From Firmicutes bacterium CAG:194 (GTDB lineage Bacteria; Bacillota; Clostridia; Lachnospirales; Lachnospiraceae), in the NCBI GenBank assembly GCA_000432915.1, contig HF995247.1, positions 1 through 23,337 of the forward strand: DNA of 23,337 nt, given 5' to 3'. Positions 14,580 through 22,504 of this stretch are shown here, piece after piece. Positions within the stretch are counted from its first letter, which is position 1, and every line of letters begins with the position of its first letter. Under the pieces are notes generated by a model. The model did no database searches and was not told the DNA's origin. It saw only the letters and a list, made by a program, of their open reading frames with translations. A program made the position numbers and the translations under genes.

Positions 14580-15755
14580 TTATTCATAATCGGTAAAATA
14601 ATCTTTTGTTGCCACGATCTCTCCGTTTTTCACAAAAGCACGCGGTACTCTCTTGGAAATATCGCAGGCAAGCTCATAGTTAAAACGTCCGCTCAGATCG
14701 CCGAGCTGTTCCATTGTGATCTTTTCTGCACCATCCGTTCCGATCAGCGTCACTTCGTCGCCCATGGCAACAGGCATGATATCCGTTACATCTACCATAA
14801 ACTGATCCATGCAGACTCTGCCGGTGATCGGTGCCCTCTTTCCGTGGATGAGCACATAGCCCTTTCCGGAAAGCAGACGCGGATATCCGTCCCCATAGCC
14901 AACCGGGATCGTTGCGATCACGCGTTTTTCCGGTGCTTCATAAGTTCCGCCGTAGCTGACCTGTGTGCCCTTTTCGATCGTTTTGACGTATACTACATGG
15001 CTCTTTAAGGACATGACAGGTTTCAGCGGCATTTCTTTTTTCACTTCATTGGAAGGCCACAGCCCGTATAAGGTAATACCGGCTCTTACCAGATTCATGT
15101 TAGCCTGCGGTAACTCCAAAATACCTGCGCTGTTGGAACAATGCTTTAACGGGATCTCCTTTGTACAGGTTTCTTCTACTTTTTTCAGGAACGCCTGATA
15201 GATGGAAAGCTGTTTCAAAACAGCTGTTTTATCCTTCTCATCTGCCTTTGCGAAATGAGTAAAAATACCTTCTACCTCGATTCCCGGAAGCTCCATTACC
15301 TGCTCAATGAACGCAAGACCTTCTGCATCCGGCTTAATACCGATACGGGACATCGCCGTATCTACCTTAATATGTATCCTGGCTGTTTTACCAAGTCTGA
15401 CAGCCGCCTCAGAAAAGGCTTTTGCCTGATCTTCCCTGAAGACCGCCGGTCTGATCTCTTCCCGGATCATATCTTCATAAGAATAAGGGAAAGTATAGCC
15501 CAGGATCAGGATCGGTTTCTGCATCCCCGCATGACGCAGGATCAATGCTTCTTCCGCTGTTGCAACTGCATAGCCCCATACATACGGAACGGCTTCGAGC
15601 TGCTTTGCGATCCGGACTGCTCCATGTCCATAGCCGTCTGTCTTGATCACCGCAACGATTTTTGTATCCTTTGCAATGTTTTTCTTCATGCAGTCCATAT
15701 TGTGTAATATCGCATCCAGATCAATATAGGCGCATACTCTTTCATAGTGTTTCAT
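14580..15755 (-). CDS. alr: Alanine racemase
   Basis: A 391-residue PLP enzyme converting L- to D-alanine for peptidoglycan. The cofactor lysine is Lys38 in AVIKTDGYGHG (the usual form is AVVKADAYGHG). The second catalytic base, the Tyr of VSYGGTY, lies near residue 265. Other signatures are HIKVDTAMSRIG, GIFTHFAKAD, HCSNSAGIL and GYGDGYPR. Start: ATG at 15755 with AGAGG 9 nt upstream; the in-frame TTG at 15788 has no ribosome site and would begin at the end of the nnr gene. It follows the nnr gene by 33 nt and precedes ndoA by 72 nt, a grouping known from other Firmicutes. The rex promoter far upstream may drive it. Confidence 0.95.
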   Translation of the reverse strand: MKHYERVCAYIDLDAILHNMDCMKKNIAKDTKIVAVIKTDGYGHGAVRIAKQLEAVPYVWGYAVATAEEALILRHAGMQKPILILGYTFPYSYEDMIREEIRPAVFREDQAKAFSEAAVRLGKTARIHIKVDTAMSRIGIKPDAEGLAFIEQVMELPGIEVEGIFTHFAKADEKDKTAVLKQLSIYQAFLKKVEETCTKEIPLKHCSNSAGILELPQANMNLVRAGITLYGLWPSNEVKKEMPLKPVMSLKSHVVYVKTIEKGTQVSYGGTYEAPEKRVIATIPVGYGDGYPRLLSGKGYVLIHGKRAPITGRVCMDQFMVDVTDIMPVAMGDEVTLIGTDGAEKITMEQLGDLSGRFNYELACDISKRVPRAFVKNGEIVATKDYFTDYE

Positions 15756-15788
15756 AGTAATCATCCTCTTTTCTTTTTGCAGTTTCAA

Positions 15789-17321
15789 TTACCAATCCCT
15801 TTTTTGATCTATATGTTTGAGTACTTTCCCCAGATGAGAAATCAGATCTGTCGGAAGCATGGCAGCATTTCCTTTTTTGCGTGCAGCTTTCTCCCCGGAA
15901 AGCCCGTGCAGATAAACACCGCAGCAGGCTGCCAGAAAGCTGTCCGTAAGCCGTGCTGCAATACCGGCGATCGTACCTGTCAGCACATCTCCGCTGCCTG
16001 CTACTGCCATACCGTCGTTTCCGACCGGCAGTATACAGATTCTGCCATCCGGTGCTGCCACGATCGTTGTCGCATCCTTCAGGACAAGGATACAGTTTTT
16101 CTCCTGTGCAAACTGCCCTGCAAGCTGCAGCCGGTTTTCCCTGATCTGCTCTACCGTTACATGGGCAAGCCTTGCAAATTCCGCCATATGCGGTGTGCAG
16201 ATCACTGCCGCCCCGCTCTCTGCGGTAAGCTTCCACAAACTTTCATCCGCCGCAAACAGATTCAGTGCATCCGCATCAAGCACAACCGGAAGCTGTTTTC
16301 CACTGTTCACCAGTTCCCGTAATACAGCCTGTAAAAATAACTTTGTTTCCTCCGATGTACCAATGCCCGGTCCGATTGCCAGACAGGAGGCAAACTGCAG
16401 CATTGGCACGATCTCTTCTTCCTGGCGCGGTTGGAAAACGACCTCCGGTACAGAAAGCACCAGCTTTTTATTTTCTTCCGCCGTCATCAGCCGGATATAG
16501 CCGCAGCCCGTCGCAAACGCCGCCTTTGTACATAAAAGTGCCGCGCCCGGTGTTTTTTCACTGCCTGCTATGACCGCCAGTTTTCCGAAGGTTCCCTTGT
16601 TACCGCCCGGCTGTCGCCGCAGGGCTTTTCTGATATCCTTCTTTTCCGGCATAAAATATGCCGTCTGTCCTGACTGCCCGGTCGGATAGGTCATGCCACA
16701 GCTTCCGAGATACTTCCTGCCACTTGCATATCTGCCCTCTGCCAGTAAAAGTCCTGTCTTGATACAGCCAAAGGCAGCAGTCGCATCTGCCTGAAAGGCT
16801 ACGGTCTGACAAAGCCCGAGATCCGCATGGATCCCTGTCGGGATATCGATCGCCAGCTTAAATGCATCCATTTGATTGACGGTTTCCACTGCCTCTGCAA
16901 AAGTGCCGCTCAGACCGCGTGTGATCCCGATTCCGAGCATTGCATCCACAATACCATCATATTCGATATCCGTCCGGATGGTGTCTCCGATCTTGATCTG
17001 CAGGCTCTCCAGTATTTGCTGCTGTTTTTTGTTCAGCTCAGTCTGCTTTTTCCGATCTCCCAGAAGCACAACAAATACCCTGTAGCCATGTTCATATAAG
17101 ATACGGGCAAGTGCCAGTCCGTCGCCGCCGTTATTGCCAACGCCGCACAGCACCAAAATCCTTGCATGCTTTTTCCTGCCCTGTTTTTTCAGTTCTTTTT
17201 CCAGCACCGCTGCAGAAAACAATGCTGCGCGTTCCATCAGGATTGCATCGGAAAGCTGCAGCTTTTCCATGGCATGCTTTTCGATCTGCCGCATACCATC
17301 TGCCGTTACAAGCTCTTTCAT
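15789..17321 (-). CDS. nnr: Bifunctional NAD(P)H-hydrate epimerase/dehydratase
   Basis: A 510-residue fusion that repairs hydrated NADH and NADPH. The N-terminal epimerase domain (about 1-215) has GVGNNGGDGLALA (60-72) and DAMLGIG (126-132). The C-terminal ADP/ATP-dependent dehydratase domain (about 225-505) has GPGIG (317-321), DADALNLFA and GNDGMAVAGSGDVLTG (434-449). The usual HPGE motif reads HMAE here, which is a small variation. The ATG at 17321 overlaps the preceding stop in an ATGA, so translation is coupled to the coiled-coil gene. Being in the rex operon links damage repair of NAD(P)H with the NADH-sensing repressor. Both halves look complete. Confidence 0.95.
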   Translation of the reverse strand: MKELVTADGMRQIEKHAMEKLQLSDAILMERAALFSAAVLEKELKKQGRKKHARILVLCGVGNNGGDGLALARILYEHGYRVFVVLLGDRKKQTELNKKQQQILESLQIKIGDTIRTDIEYDGIVDAMLGIGITRGLSGTFAEAVETVNQMDAFKLAIDIPTGIHADLGLCQTVAFQADATAAFGCIKTGLLLAEGRYASGRKYLGSCGMTYPTGQSGQTAYFMPEKKDIRKALRRQPGGNKGTFGKLAVIAGSEKTPGAALLCTKAAFATGCGYIRLMTAEENKKLVLSVPEVVFQPRQEEEIVPMLQFASCLAIGPGIGTSEETKLFLQAVLRELVNSGKQLPVVLDADALNLFAADESLWKLTAESGAAVICTPHMAEFARLAHVTVEQIRENRLQLAGQFAQEKNCILVLKDATTIVAAPDGRICILPVGNDGMAVAGSGDVLTGTIAGIAARLTDSFLAACCGVYLHGLSGEKAARKKGNAAMLPTDLISHLGKVLKHIDQKRDW

Positions 17322-17956
17322 TTCTTTTCGCCTCCGCTATTTTCTTCCTTTTCGACCGCTTTCAGCTTTGGCTGGTACTTCAGATCAAACAGCTCCATCA
17401 CATCCGGTCCGAAAATATCATGCATATAAGTATACAGCTCCTGATTGTACAGCTCTTTCTGCTGCTTTCTGACAACGTTCTTTTTCAGTTCGATCCGCAT
17501 CTGGTTGATCCATTCGTCAATCTGCTCGATCTGCTCGCCGTTTTCCTGCATCAGATCATAACAGACCTCCATGGAAAGCACCATAAGCTCTCTGTTTTCT
17601 TTTTCCAGCTTCTTTTCCACTTCCAGAAGTGCTGCGCCGCCCTCTTCCAGCTTTTCGTTACATTCCTCGATCAGCTTTCCGTTTTCTTCTCTGGATCTGC
17701 CCTTCGGCTTTTCTTCTCCTTCCATGGAAGAAAGCACTTCCTGCATCAGCTTGTTTTTCAGGCGCTTGATATCCTTCTGTCTGGTCTGCAATCCGCCCTG
17801 CTTTTTCAGAAGCTCATTTACTTTTTCTTCTTTCCGCTTGATCTCGGCACTGACACCGGTCTGTGTAAAAAGCCTGTGCCACTTCTGATCCAGCGTCAGG
17901 ATCGGTATCTTTTTGCCGTCGATCGCCTGCACATATCTATCATCTCTGCGTGCCAA
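17318..17956 (-). CDS. Coiled-coil hypothetical protein between rex and nnr
   Basis: A 212-residue soluble protein dominated by charged helices. The N-terminal block RDDRYVQAIDGKKIPILTLDQKWHRLF is followed by a long heptad-like region of Lys/Glu/Leu (about 36-150) and a C-terminal segment ending ELYTYMHDIFGPDVMELFDLKYQPKL. I recall similar proteins in Lachnospiraceae but no assigned function. There is no signal peptide, membrane segment or metal motif. It starts 23 nt after rex and overlaps nnr in an ATGA, so it is certainly expressed with them. I see nothing that ties it to redox chemistry directly; a scaffold or adaptor role would fit a coiled coil but is only a guess. Note the several Met and one Cys (VCYDLMQEN). 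Confidence 0.8.
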   Translation of the reverse strand: MARRDDRYVQAIDGKKIPILTLDQKWHRLFTQTGVSAEIKRKEEKVNELLKKQGGLQTRQKDIKRLKNKLMQEVLSSMEGEEKPKGRSREENGKLIEECNEKLEEGGAALLEVEKKLEKENRELMVLSMEVCYDLMQENGEQIEQIDEWINQMRIELKKNVVRKQQKELYNQELYTYMHDIFGPDVMELFDLKYQPKLKAVEKEENSGGEKK

Positions 17957-17979
17957 ATGACCACCTTCTTTTTCTGCCG

Positions 17980-18615
17980 TTACAATCCGGAACTGTTTCT
18001 TATATTATAGGATAGTTTCATCAGGCTGTCCGACAGATGTACATTTTCTACCTGCACGCTGTCCGGTACATCCAGATCCAGATGGGCGAAATTCCAGATC
18101 GCCTTGATCCCGCATTTCACAAGACGATCCGATACTGCTGCAGCTCCGTCCTTCGGAATCGTCAAAACACCGATATCAATATTATTTACCTGAATGAACT
18201 GCTCAAGTTCTTCCATCGGTCTGACCGGTATCTGCCGTACCATTTTGCCTGCCAGATCCGGATCCGCATCAAACAGCCCCTTGATCAGAAAACCTCTGCG
18301 TTCAAAATTCATATAATTGGCGATCGCCTGTCCGAGATGTCCCGCACCGATGATGATCAGCCTGTGTGTCTGATCCAGTCCGAGTATCTTACCAATCTCC
18401 GTATATAAGTATTCTACATTATAGCCATAGCCCTGTTGACCGAAACCGCCGAAATTATTAAAATCCTGTCGTATCTGCGACGCGGTCACACGCATCAGCT
18501 TTGAAAGCTCCTGTGAGGATATCCGTTCCACTCCCTCATCCTTCAGTTCTCCCAGATAGCGAAAATATCTGGGCAGGCGGCTGACAACAGCCTGCGAAAT
18601 CTCTTTTGCTTCCAA
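17980..18615 (-). CDS. rex: Redox-sensing transcriptional repressor Rex
   Basis: A 211-residue Rex protein. The N-terminal winged helix (about 1-75) has the family signature RLPRYFRYL and VTASQIRQDFNNFGGFG. The Rossmann domain follows with LIIIGAGHLGQAIANY (about 86-101) for NADH/NAD+ binding. Rex leaves DNA when NADH is high and so derepresses fermentative genes. Start: TTG at 18615 with AAAGGAGG 7 nt upstream. The in-frame ATG at 18636 lies at the predicted transcription start and leaves no leader, so it is rejected. The promoter at 18644-18672 carries a Rex-like operator, pointing to autoregulation of the rex-coiled-coil-nnr-alr-ndoA operon. Confidence 0.97.
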   Translation of the reverse strand: MEAKEISQAVVSRLPRYFRYLGELKDEGVERISSQELSKLMRVTASQIRQDFNNFGGFGQQGYGYNVEYLYTEIGKILGLDQTHRLIIIGAGHLGQAIANYMNFERRGFLIKGLFDADPDLAGKMVRQIPVRPMEELEQFIQVNNIDIGVLTIPKDGAAAVSDRLVKCGIKAIWNFAHLDLDVPDSVQVENVHLSDSLMKLSYNIRNSSGL

Positions 18616-18643
18616 TTTTGCGCCTCCTTTAATCATTGTTTCT

Positions 18644-18672
18644 ATTATATAACCTTGTTAAATCTGTGTCAA
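18644..18672 (-). promoter_or_regulatory. Consensus sigma-A promoter for the rex operon
   Basis: Minus-strand TTGACA (18667-18672), 17-nt spacer, TATAAT (18644-18649). The predicted start is about 18637, giving a leader of about 22 nt to the TTG start codon of rex. Confidence 0.9.
18655..18672. promoter_or_regulatory. Candidate Rex operator overlapping the rex promoter
   Basis: Minus strand TTGACACAGATTTAACAA compared with the known Rex consensus TTGTTAAnnnnTTAACAA: the right half is perfect and the left half matches at 4 of 7, 11 of 14 in all. It covers the -35 box and half of the spacer, so bound Rex would block RNA polymerase. Confidence 0.65.
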
Positions 18673-18737
18673 AATATTTATGGGCTGCTATGATGTTTGT
18701 TTTTACTGTCTGAATGGTGGAAATTTGTTTTTATTTT

Positions 18738-18746
18738 TGGTATGAT
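18738..18746 (+). promoter_or_regulatory. Extended -10 promoter for the ABC-F gene
   Basis: TGGTATGAT, a TGn-extended -10 box with no clear -35. The expected start of transcription is about 18753, giving a leader of about 27 nt and excluding in-frame start codons upstream. Confidence 0.5.
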
Positions 18747-18779
18747 AAATTCTGTATGAATTTTAGGAGGCAACTCATT

Positions 18780-20717
18780 ATGATATTATCCTGTCAGAAT
18801 TTATCGAAAACATTTGTAGACCGTCCGATCTTAAAACAGGCATCTTTTCAGCTGGAAGAACATGAAAAAGCTGCCATCGTCGGTGTAAACGGCGCAGGCA
18901 AAACAACGCTTCTGAAAATGATCATCGGACAGCTTCCCGCAGATGAGGGTCTTATTACCTTTGCAAAAGATAAAACCTTCGGTTATCTGGCACAGCAGTC
19001 TGACCTGTCAAGTTCCCACACCATTTACGAAGAGCTGCTCAGCGTCAAACAGGACCTTGTCTCTATGGAACAACAGCTCCGCGATCTGGAAGAATCCATG
19101 AAGCACTGTGAAGGTACGCAGCTTGAAGAGATCATGGACCGCTATACCCGTATGACACATGATTTTGAGGTCAAAGGCGGGCTGCTCTATAAAAGTGAAT
19201 TGACCGGCGTTTTAAAAGGTCTCAGTTTTTTGGATGAAGATTTTGACAAACAGATCTCTACTCTTTCAGGTGGACAGAAAACACGAGTTTCTCTTGCCAA
19301 GCTGCTGCTGCAGAGCCCGGATCTGATCATCCTCGATGAGCCGACCAACCATCTGGATATCGCTTCGATCAGCTGGCTGGAGACATACCTCAGAAGCTAT
19401 AAGGGGGCTGTTCTGATCGTATCCCATGACCGTTATTTTCTGGATCGTGTTGTCACAAAGGTGATCGCGATCGAAAACGGACTTGTCAGAAGCTACGCAG
19501 GCAATTATTCCGATTACGCAGCAAAGGCTGCCATGCTCCGCAAGGCAGCAGTGAATGCCTACTTAAAACAACAGGAAGAAATCCACCACCAGCAGCAGGT
19601 CATCGATAAACTGAAATCCTTCAACCGGGAAAAATCGATCAAGCGTGCGGAAAGCCGTGAAAAAATGCTGGATAAAATGGAGCTATTAGAAAAACCGGTT
19701 GAGATCCGGGATGATATGCATCTGAAGCTGACGCCGCAGATCATCAGCGGAAATGATGTCCTTTCTATTGAAGATCTCTCCAAACACTTTGGCTCTCTTA
19801 CCCTGTTTGAGCATGTCGATATCGAAATCAAACGCGGTGAGCATGTTGCAATCATCGGCGACAACGGAACGGGCAAAACAACCCTTTTGAAGATCATCAA
19901 CGAACTCGAATCCATGGACAGCGGTCAGATCCGTTTAGGCAGCAAGGTAGAGATCGGTTACTACGATCAGGAACACCATGTCCTGCACAGCGAAAAGACA
20001 TTGTTTGACGAGATCTCTGACGATTATCCGACGCTTACCAATACACAGATCCGTAATACGCTGGCTGCTTTCCTCTTTACCGGTGATGACGTCTTTAAAA
20101 AGATCAGTGAACTCAGCGGCGGAGAACGCGGACGTGTTTCTCTTGCCAAGTTAATGTTGTCTAATGCTAACTTTTTGATCCTGGACGAGCCGACCAACCA
20201 TCTGGATATCACCTCCAAAGAAATTTTGGAACAGGCACTGAATGATTACGAAGGAACTGTCCTGTATGTATCCCACGACAGATACTTTGTCAACCAGACA
20301 GCCACCCGGATTCTGGATCTTTATAACAAACAGTTTTACTCCTTCGCCGGTAATTATGATTATTATCTGGAAAAGAAAGATGTCGTCGAGCAGCCATCCG
20401 GTGCAGTACAGCCAAATGGTCAGACAACTACAGCAGGAGCCAATACCGATGCTGCAGAGTCTGCCCCCGATTCCAAGCTTTCCTGGCAGCAGCAAAAGGA
20501 AGAACAGGCACTGAAACGGAAAAAAGAAAACCGGCTCCGCAAATGTGAAGATGACATTGCAGCACTGGAAGATGAAATTGCGCAGCTAAATGAACAAATG
20601 GCAGATCCCACGATCGCAACGGATGTCGCAAAGCTGCAGGAGCTTTCCAAAAAGCAGACTGCCCTGCAAGAGACACTGGAACAGCGATATGAAGAATGGG
20701 AAGAACTCAGTGAATGA
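18780..20717 (+). CDS. ABC-F family ATPase (Uup/YdiF-like)
   Basis: A 645-residue soluble protein with two ABC domains and no membrane segments. Domain 1 has Walker A GVNGAGKT (35-42), signature LSGGQKTR (162-169) and Walker B LIILDEPTNHLD; domain 2 has GDNGTGKT (360-367), LSGGERGR (445-452) and FLILDEPTNHLD. The linker of about 250-315, rich in charged residues (KSFNREKSIKRAESREKMLD), is the P-site tRNA interacting motif of ABC-F factors. After domain 2 comes a Thr/Ala/Gly-rich spacer and a C-terminal coiled coil (about 575-645). Such proteins act on stalled ribosomes; some give antibiotic resistance, others are housekeeping. The start ATG at 18780 has AGGAGG 9 nt upstream. It is transcribed divergently from rex. 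Confidence 0.93.
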   Translation: MILSCQNLSKTFVDRPILKQASFQLEEHEKAAIVGVNGAGKTTLLKMIIGQLPADEGLITFAKDKTFGYLAQQSDLSSSHTIYEELLSVKQDLVSMEQQLRDLEESMKHCEGTQLEEIMDRYTRMTHDFEVKGGLLYKSELTGVLKGLSFLDEDFDKQISTLSGGQKTRVSLAKLLLQSPDLIILDEPTNHLDIASISWLETYLRSYKGAVLIVSHDRYFLDRVVTKVIAIENGLVRSYAGNYSDYAAKAAMLRKAAVNAYLKQQEEIHHQQQVIDKLKSFNREKSIKRAESREKMLDKMELLEKPVEIRDDMHLKLTPQIISGNDVLSIEDLSKHFGSLTLFEHVDIEIKRGEHVAIIGDNGTGKTTLLKIINELESMDSGQIRLGSKVEIGYYDQEHHVLHSEKTLFDEISDDYPTLTNTQIRNTLAAFLFTGDDVFKKISELSGGERGRVSLAKLMLSNANFLILDEPTNHLDITSKEILEQALNDYEGTVLYVSHDRYFVNQTATRILDLYNKQFYSFAGNYDYYLEKKDVVEQPSGAVQPNGQTTTAGANTDAAESAPDSKLSWQQQKEEQALKRKKENRLRKCEDDIAALEDEIAQLNEQMADPTIATDVAKLQELSKKQTALQETLEQRYEEWEELSE

Positions 20718-20753
20718 GTCCTTCCCATTTATTTTCATCCAAATTATATTCGT

Positions 20754-20816
20754 AACTATTCAGAGCCACATTCGCAAAATCACCTCTACGAGGCTTTCCT
20801 TTTGCTCTGAATAGTT
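20754..20816. repeat. 63-bp palindromic element at a convergent gene junction
   Basis: Perfect 13-bp arms aactattcagagc (20754-20766) and gctctgaatagtt (20804-20816). Inside is a second small hairpin, cctc/gagg (20783-20786 with 20790-20793). It lies between the ABC-F stop and the EamA stop, so it could act as a terminator for both, but neither side has a T-tract. The long unpaired middle (37 nt) makes it look more like a dispersed palindromic repeat or a mobile-element remnant. Confidence 0.6.
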
Positions 20817-20817
20817 C

Positions 20818-21231
20818 CTATAGTACCATGACCAGCGTGCCTGCGCCGATCAGGATACAGCCCACGATGGACTTTGCTGTGAAATCCTCATGCAAAAATA
20901 CAAATGCGAGGATCAGTGTGAGCACAACACTTAATTTGTCGACCGGAACGACCTTGGATGCATCTCCCACCTGCAGTGCTTTATAATAGCACAGCCATGA
21001 TGCCCCTGTTGCAAGACCGGATAATATCAGAAAAATCCAGCTTTTTCTGCTGATCTGTGAAATCCCACTCTGCACATTTGTCAGAAATACCATGCCCCAC
21101 GCCATGATCACAACAACCACAGTACGGATTGCCGTTGCCAGATTGGAATTGACACCGTCAATACCCACCTTCGCCAGAATAGACGTCAGCGCAGCAAAGA
21201 TGGCTGACAACAAAGCAAATACAAACCACAT
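20818..21231 (-). CDS. EamA-domain transporter, half-size (DMT superfamily)
   Basis: A 137-residue hydrophobic protein with four or five membrane segments, a single EamA unit; most EamA proteins (about 290 aa) have two. The C-terminal half carries the usual end of the unit: GLATGASWLCYYKALQVGDASKVVPVDKLSVVLT followed by LAFVFLHED and GAGTLVMV (shown as separate pieces). Single-unit members are known and would work as dimers. The substrate is unknown. The ATG at 21231 has GGGAGG 7 nt upstream. It follows the beta-propeller gene by 19 nt and ends two bases from the 63-bp palindrome. It is not a truncated gene as far as I can see: the start and end both fit a complete unit. Confidence 0.85.
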   Translation of the reverse strand: MWFVFALLSAIFAALTSILAKVGIDGVNSNLATAIRTVVVVIMAWGMVFLTNVQSGISQISRKSWIFLILSGLATGASWLCYYKALQVGDASKVVPVDKLSVVLTLILAFVFLHEDFTAKSIVGCILIGAGTLVMVL

Positions 21232-21250
21232 ATAGAAGCCTCCCTGTTAT

Positions 21251-22306
21251 TTATCCCTGCAGCTTATGGAAGATCACGCAGTTCGGGCTTTCGATCGGAA
21301 GTTCTTTACCGTTCATGACAAGCAATCCTTTTTCCAGATCCACCGTAAAGAATGTCATCGTATTGGATTCATGATTTAAACTGATCAGATGTTTATTGTC
21401 CGGAAACAGTGCTGCATCCTTCGGATAATCTCCACTGATCGGCAGACAGAGGATCTTTTCCAGAAAGCCTGTCTTATGATCGATACGATAAATAATGACA
21501 CTGTTGTCTCCCGCATTGGAGCTGACGAGATATTTCTCATCTGCGGAAAAATTCAATGCACTTGCAGCGGATCCGCCTGCATGATAATCATTTAAAGTCG
21601 GAATGTTCTGTATCTTTGTAAAGAAAGGATTGCCATCCTCTTCCACATAAGAATACACATCAATATAATTTTTCAGTTCATGTACGATATAAACAAATTT
21701 GCCATCCTTTGTCATCTTGATATGACGCGGTGCAGATTCCAGTTCACTTCGGATCACATCCACATGTTTCAGCTTCCCCGTCTCATGATTCAGACGATAG
21801 ACATCCACATGATCCATTCCGATATCCGCAACCATCAGATAATGATTGTCCCTTGTCATCTTGACACAGTTGACATGCGGACGAAAATTACGCTCTGCAA
21901 TGCTTCCCATGCCTTTATGGTAAATTTCCTCCGTGATCTCGCCGACACCACCGTCCTCACGCAGTCTGAGCACTGTGATCTTTCCGTCATGATAGCCTGC
22001 CACAAACAGAAACCTGTCCTCATAATCTGTAGAAAGATAACAGCCTCTCATACCGTTGATCGGCGCATGATTGATACAGGTCAGTTCCCCATCCTGCTCG
22101 ATCACATAAGCTTCCACGCCAAAATCTGTAATAGAATACAGATATTTTTCATTATGTGAGATCGTGATATAGGAAGAATTGGTGATCTCCACCTCATCCT
22201 TCTCTTTTAATCTTCCGTTTTTCATATCTACATCATAAATTTTGATGCCATGGTTGTCTCCCATTGTATAGGTAGAAACATACGCAACGTATTTATTTTT
22301 TGTCAT
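21251..22306 (-). CDS. Seven-bladed beta-propeller protein, YbhE/6-phosphogluconolactonase-like
   Basis: A 351-residue soluble protein of the lactonase (YbhE/Pgl) family. The blade pattern repeats about every 45-50 residues, for example YITISHNEKYLYSI, CYLSTDYEDRFLFVAGY, CVKMTRDNHYLMVADIGMDHV, HIKMTKDGKFVYIVHE, ALNFSADEKYLVSSNAG and AALFPDNKHLISLNHES. E. coli YbhE hydrolyses 6-phosphogluconolactone; many relatives are unproven and some act on other lactones. There is no signal peptide, so it is cytosolic. The N-terminal VAYVSTYTMGDNHGIKIYDV fits the family start (typically VYVGTYT). Start: ATG at 22306 with GGAGG 7 nt upstream, in preference to the ATG at 22333. No pentose-phosphate gene is nearby. 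It shares an operon with an EamA protein. Confidence 0.85.
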   Translation of the reverse strand: MTKNKYVAYVSTYTMGDNHGIKIYDVDMKNGRLKEKDEVEITNSSYITISHNEKYLYSITDFGVEAYVIEQDGELTCINHAPINGMRGCYLSTDYEDRFLFVAGYHDGKITVLRLREDGGVGEITEEIYHKGMGSIAERNFRPHVNCVKMTRDNHYLMVADIGMDHVDVYRLNHETGKLKHVDVIRSELESAPRHIKMTKDGKFVYIVHELKNYIDVYSYVEEDGNPFFTKIQNIPTLNDYHAGGSAASALNFSADEKYLVSSNAGDNSVIIYRIDHKTGFLEKILCLPISGDYPKDAALFPDNKHLISLNHESNTMTFFTVDLEKGLLVMNGKELPIESPNCVIFHKLQG

Positions 22307-22348
22307 CGATAGACCTCCATTTTCCGCAATCATAAAATCACTAAAAAT

Positions 22349-22377
22349 ATCTTATCATATTCCATCTTTTTTGTTAA
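22349..22377 (-). promoter_or_regulatory. Promoter for the propeller-EamA operon
   Basis: Minus-strand TTAACA (22372-22377), 17-nt spacer, TAAGAT (22349-22354) preceded by TGA, an extended -10. It is divergent from the XRE-cupin promoter 9 nt away. Confidence 0.65.
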
Positions 22378-22385
22378 GAAAAAGA

Positions 22386-22413
22386 TTGACATTTAGACGC
22401 GATACCGTATAAT
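22386..22413 (+). promoter_or_regulatory. Consensus sigma-A promoter for the XRE-cupin/pot operon
   Basis: TTGACA (22386-22391), 16-nt spacer, TATAAT (22408-22413). The expected start is about 22420, giving a long leader of about 85 nt that contains the palindrome at 22426-22442. Confidence 0.85.
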
Positions 22414-22425
22414 GAATATCGGATT

Positions 22426-22442
22426 GTTTAGCAAAGCTAAAC
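22426..22442. promoter_or_regulatory. Candidate operator: 7-bp inverted repeat just after the transcription start
   Basis: GTTTAGC-AAA-GCTAAAC, a perfect inverted repeat. It lies about +6 to +22 relative to the promoter at 22386-22413. Autoregulation by the XRE-cupin protein encoded next is the simplest reading. Confidence 0.55.
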
Positions 22443-22504
22443 TTGAAGTTTATTTAACTGTTATTTTTTACGCAGATTTTACATAATGCGGTAAAGGAGT
22501 TTTT

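Noticed and set aside
15742..16236. 164-codon minus-strand frame overlapping nnr
   Set aside because: It overlaps the well-supported nnr and alr genes in another frame and has no recognisable domain.
17111..18010. 299-codon open frame on the plus strand
   Set aside because: It is antisense to the coiled-coil gene and nnr, is rich in Phe/Leu as expected from the complement of Lys/Glu codons, and has no family match.
18616..18636. Rex start at the ATG at 18636
   Set aside because: It lies at the predicted transcription start; the AAAGGAGG site and family length both support the TTG at 18615.
18714..18779. N-terminal extension of the ABC-F protein
   Set aside because: It would start upstream of the -10 box, and the AGGAGG site lies inside it, pointing to the ATG at 18780.
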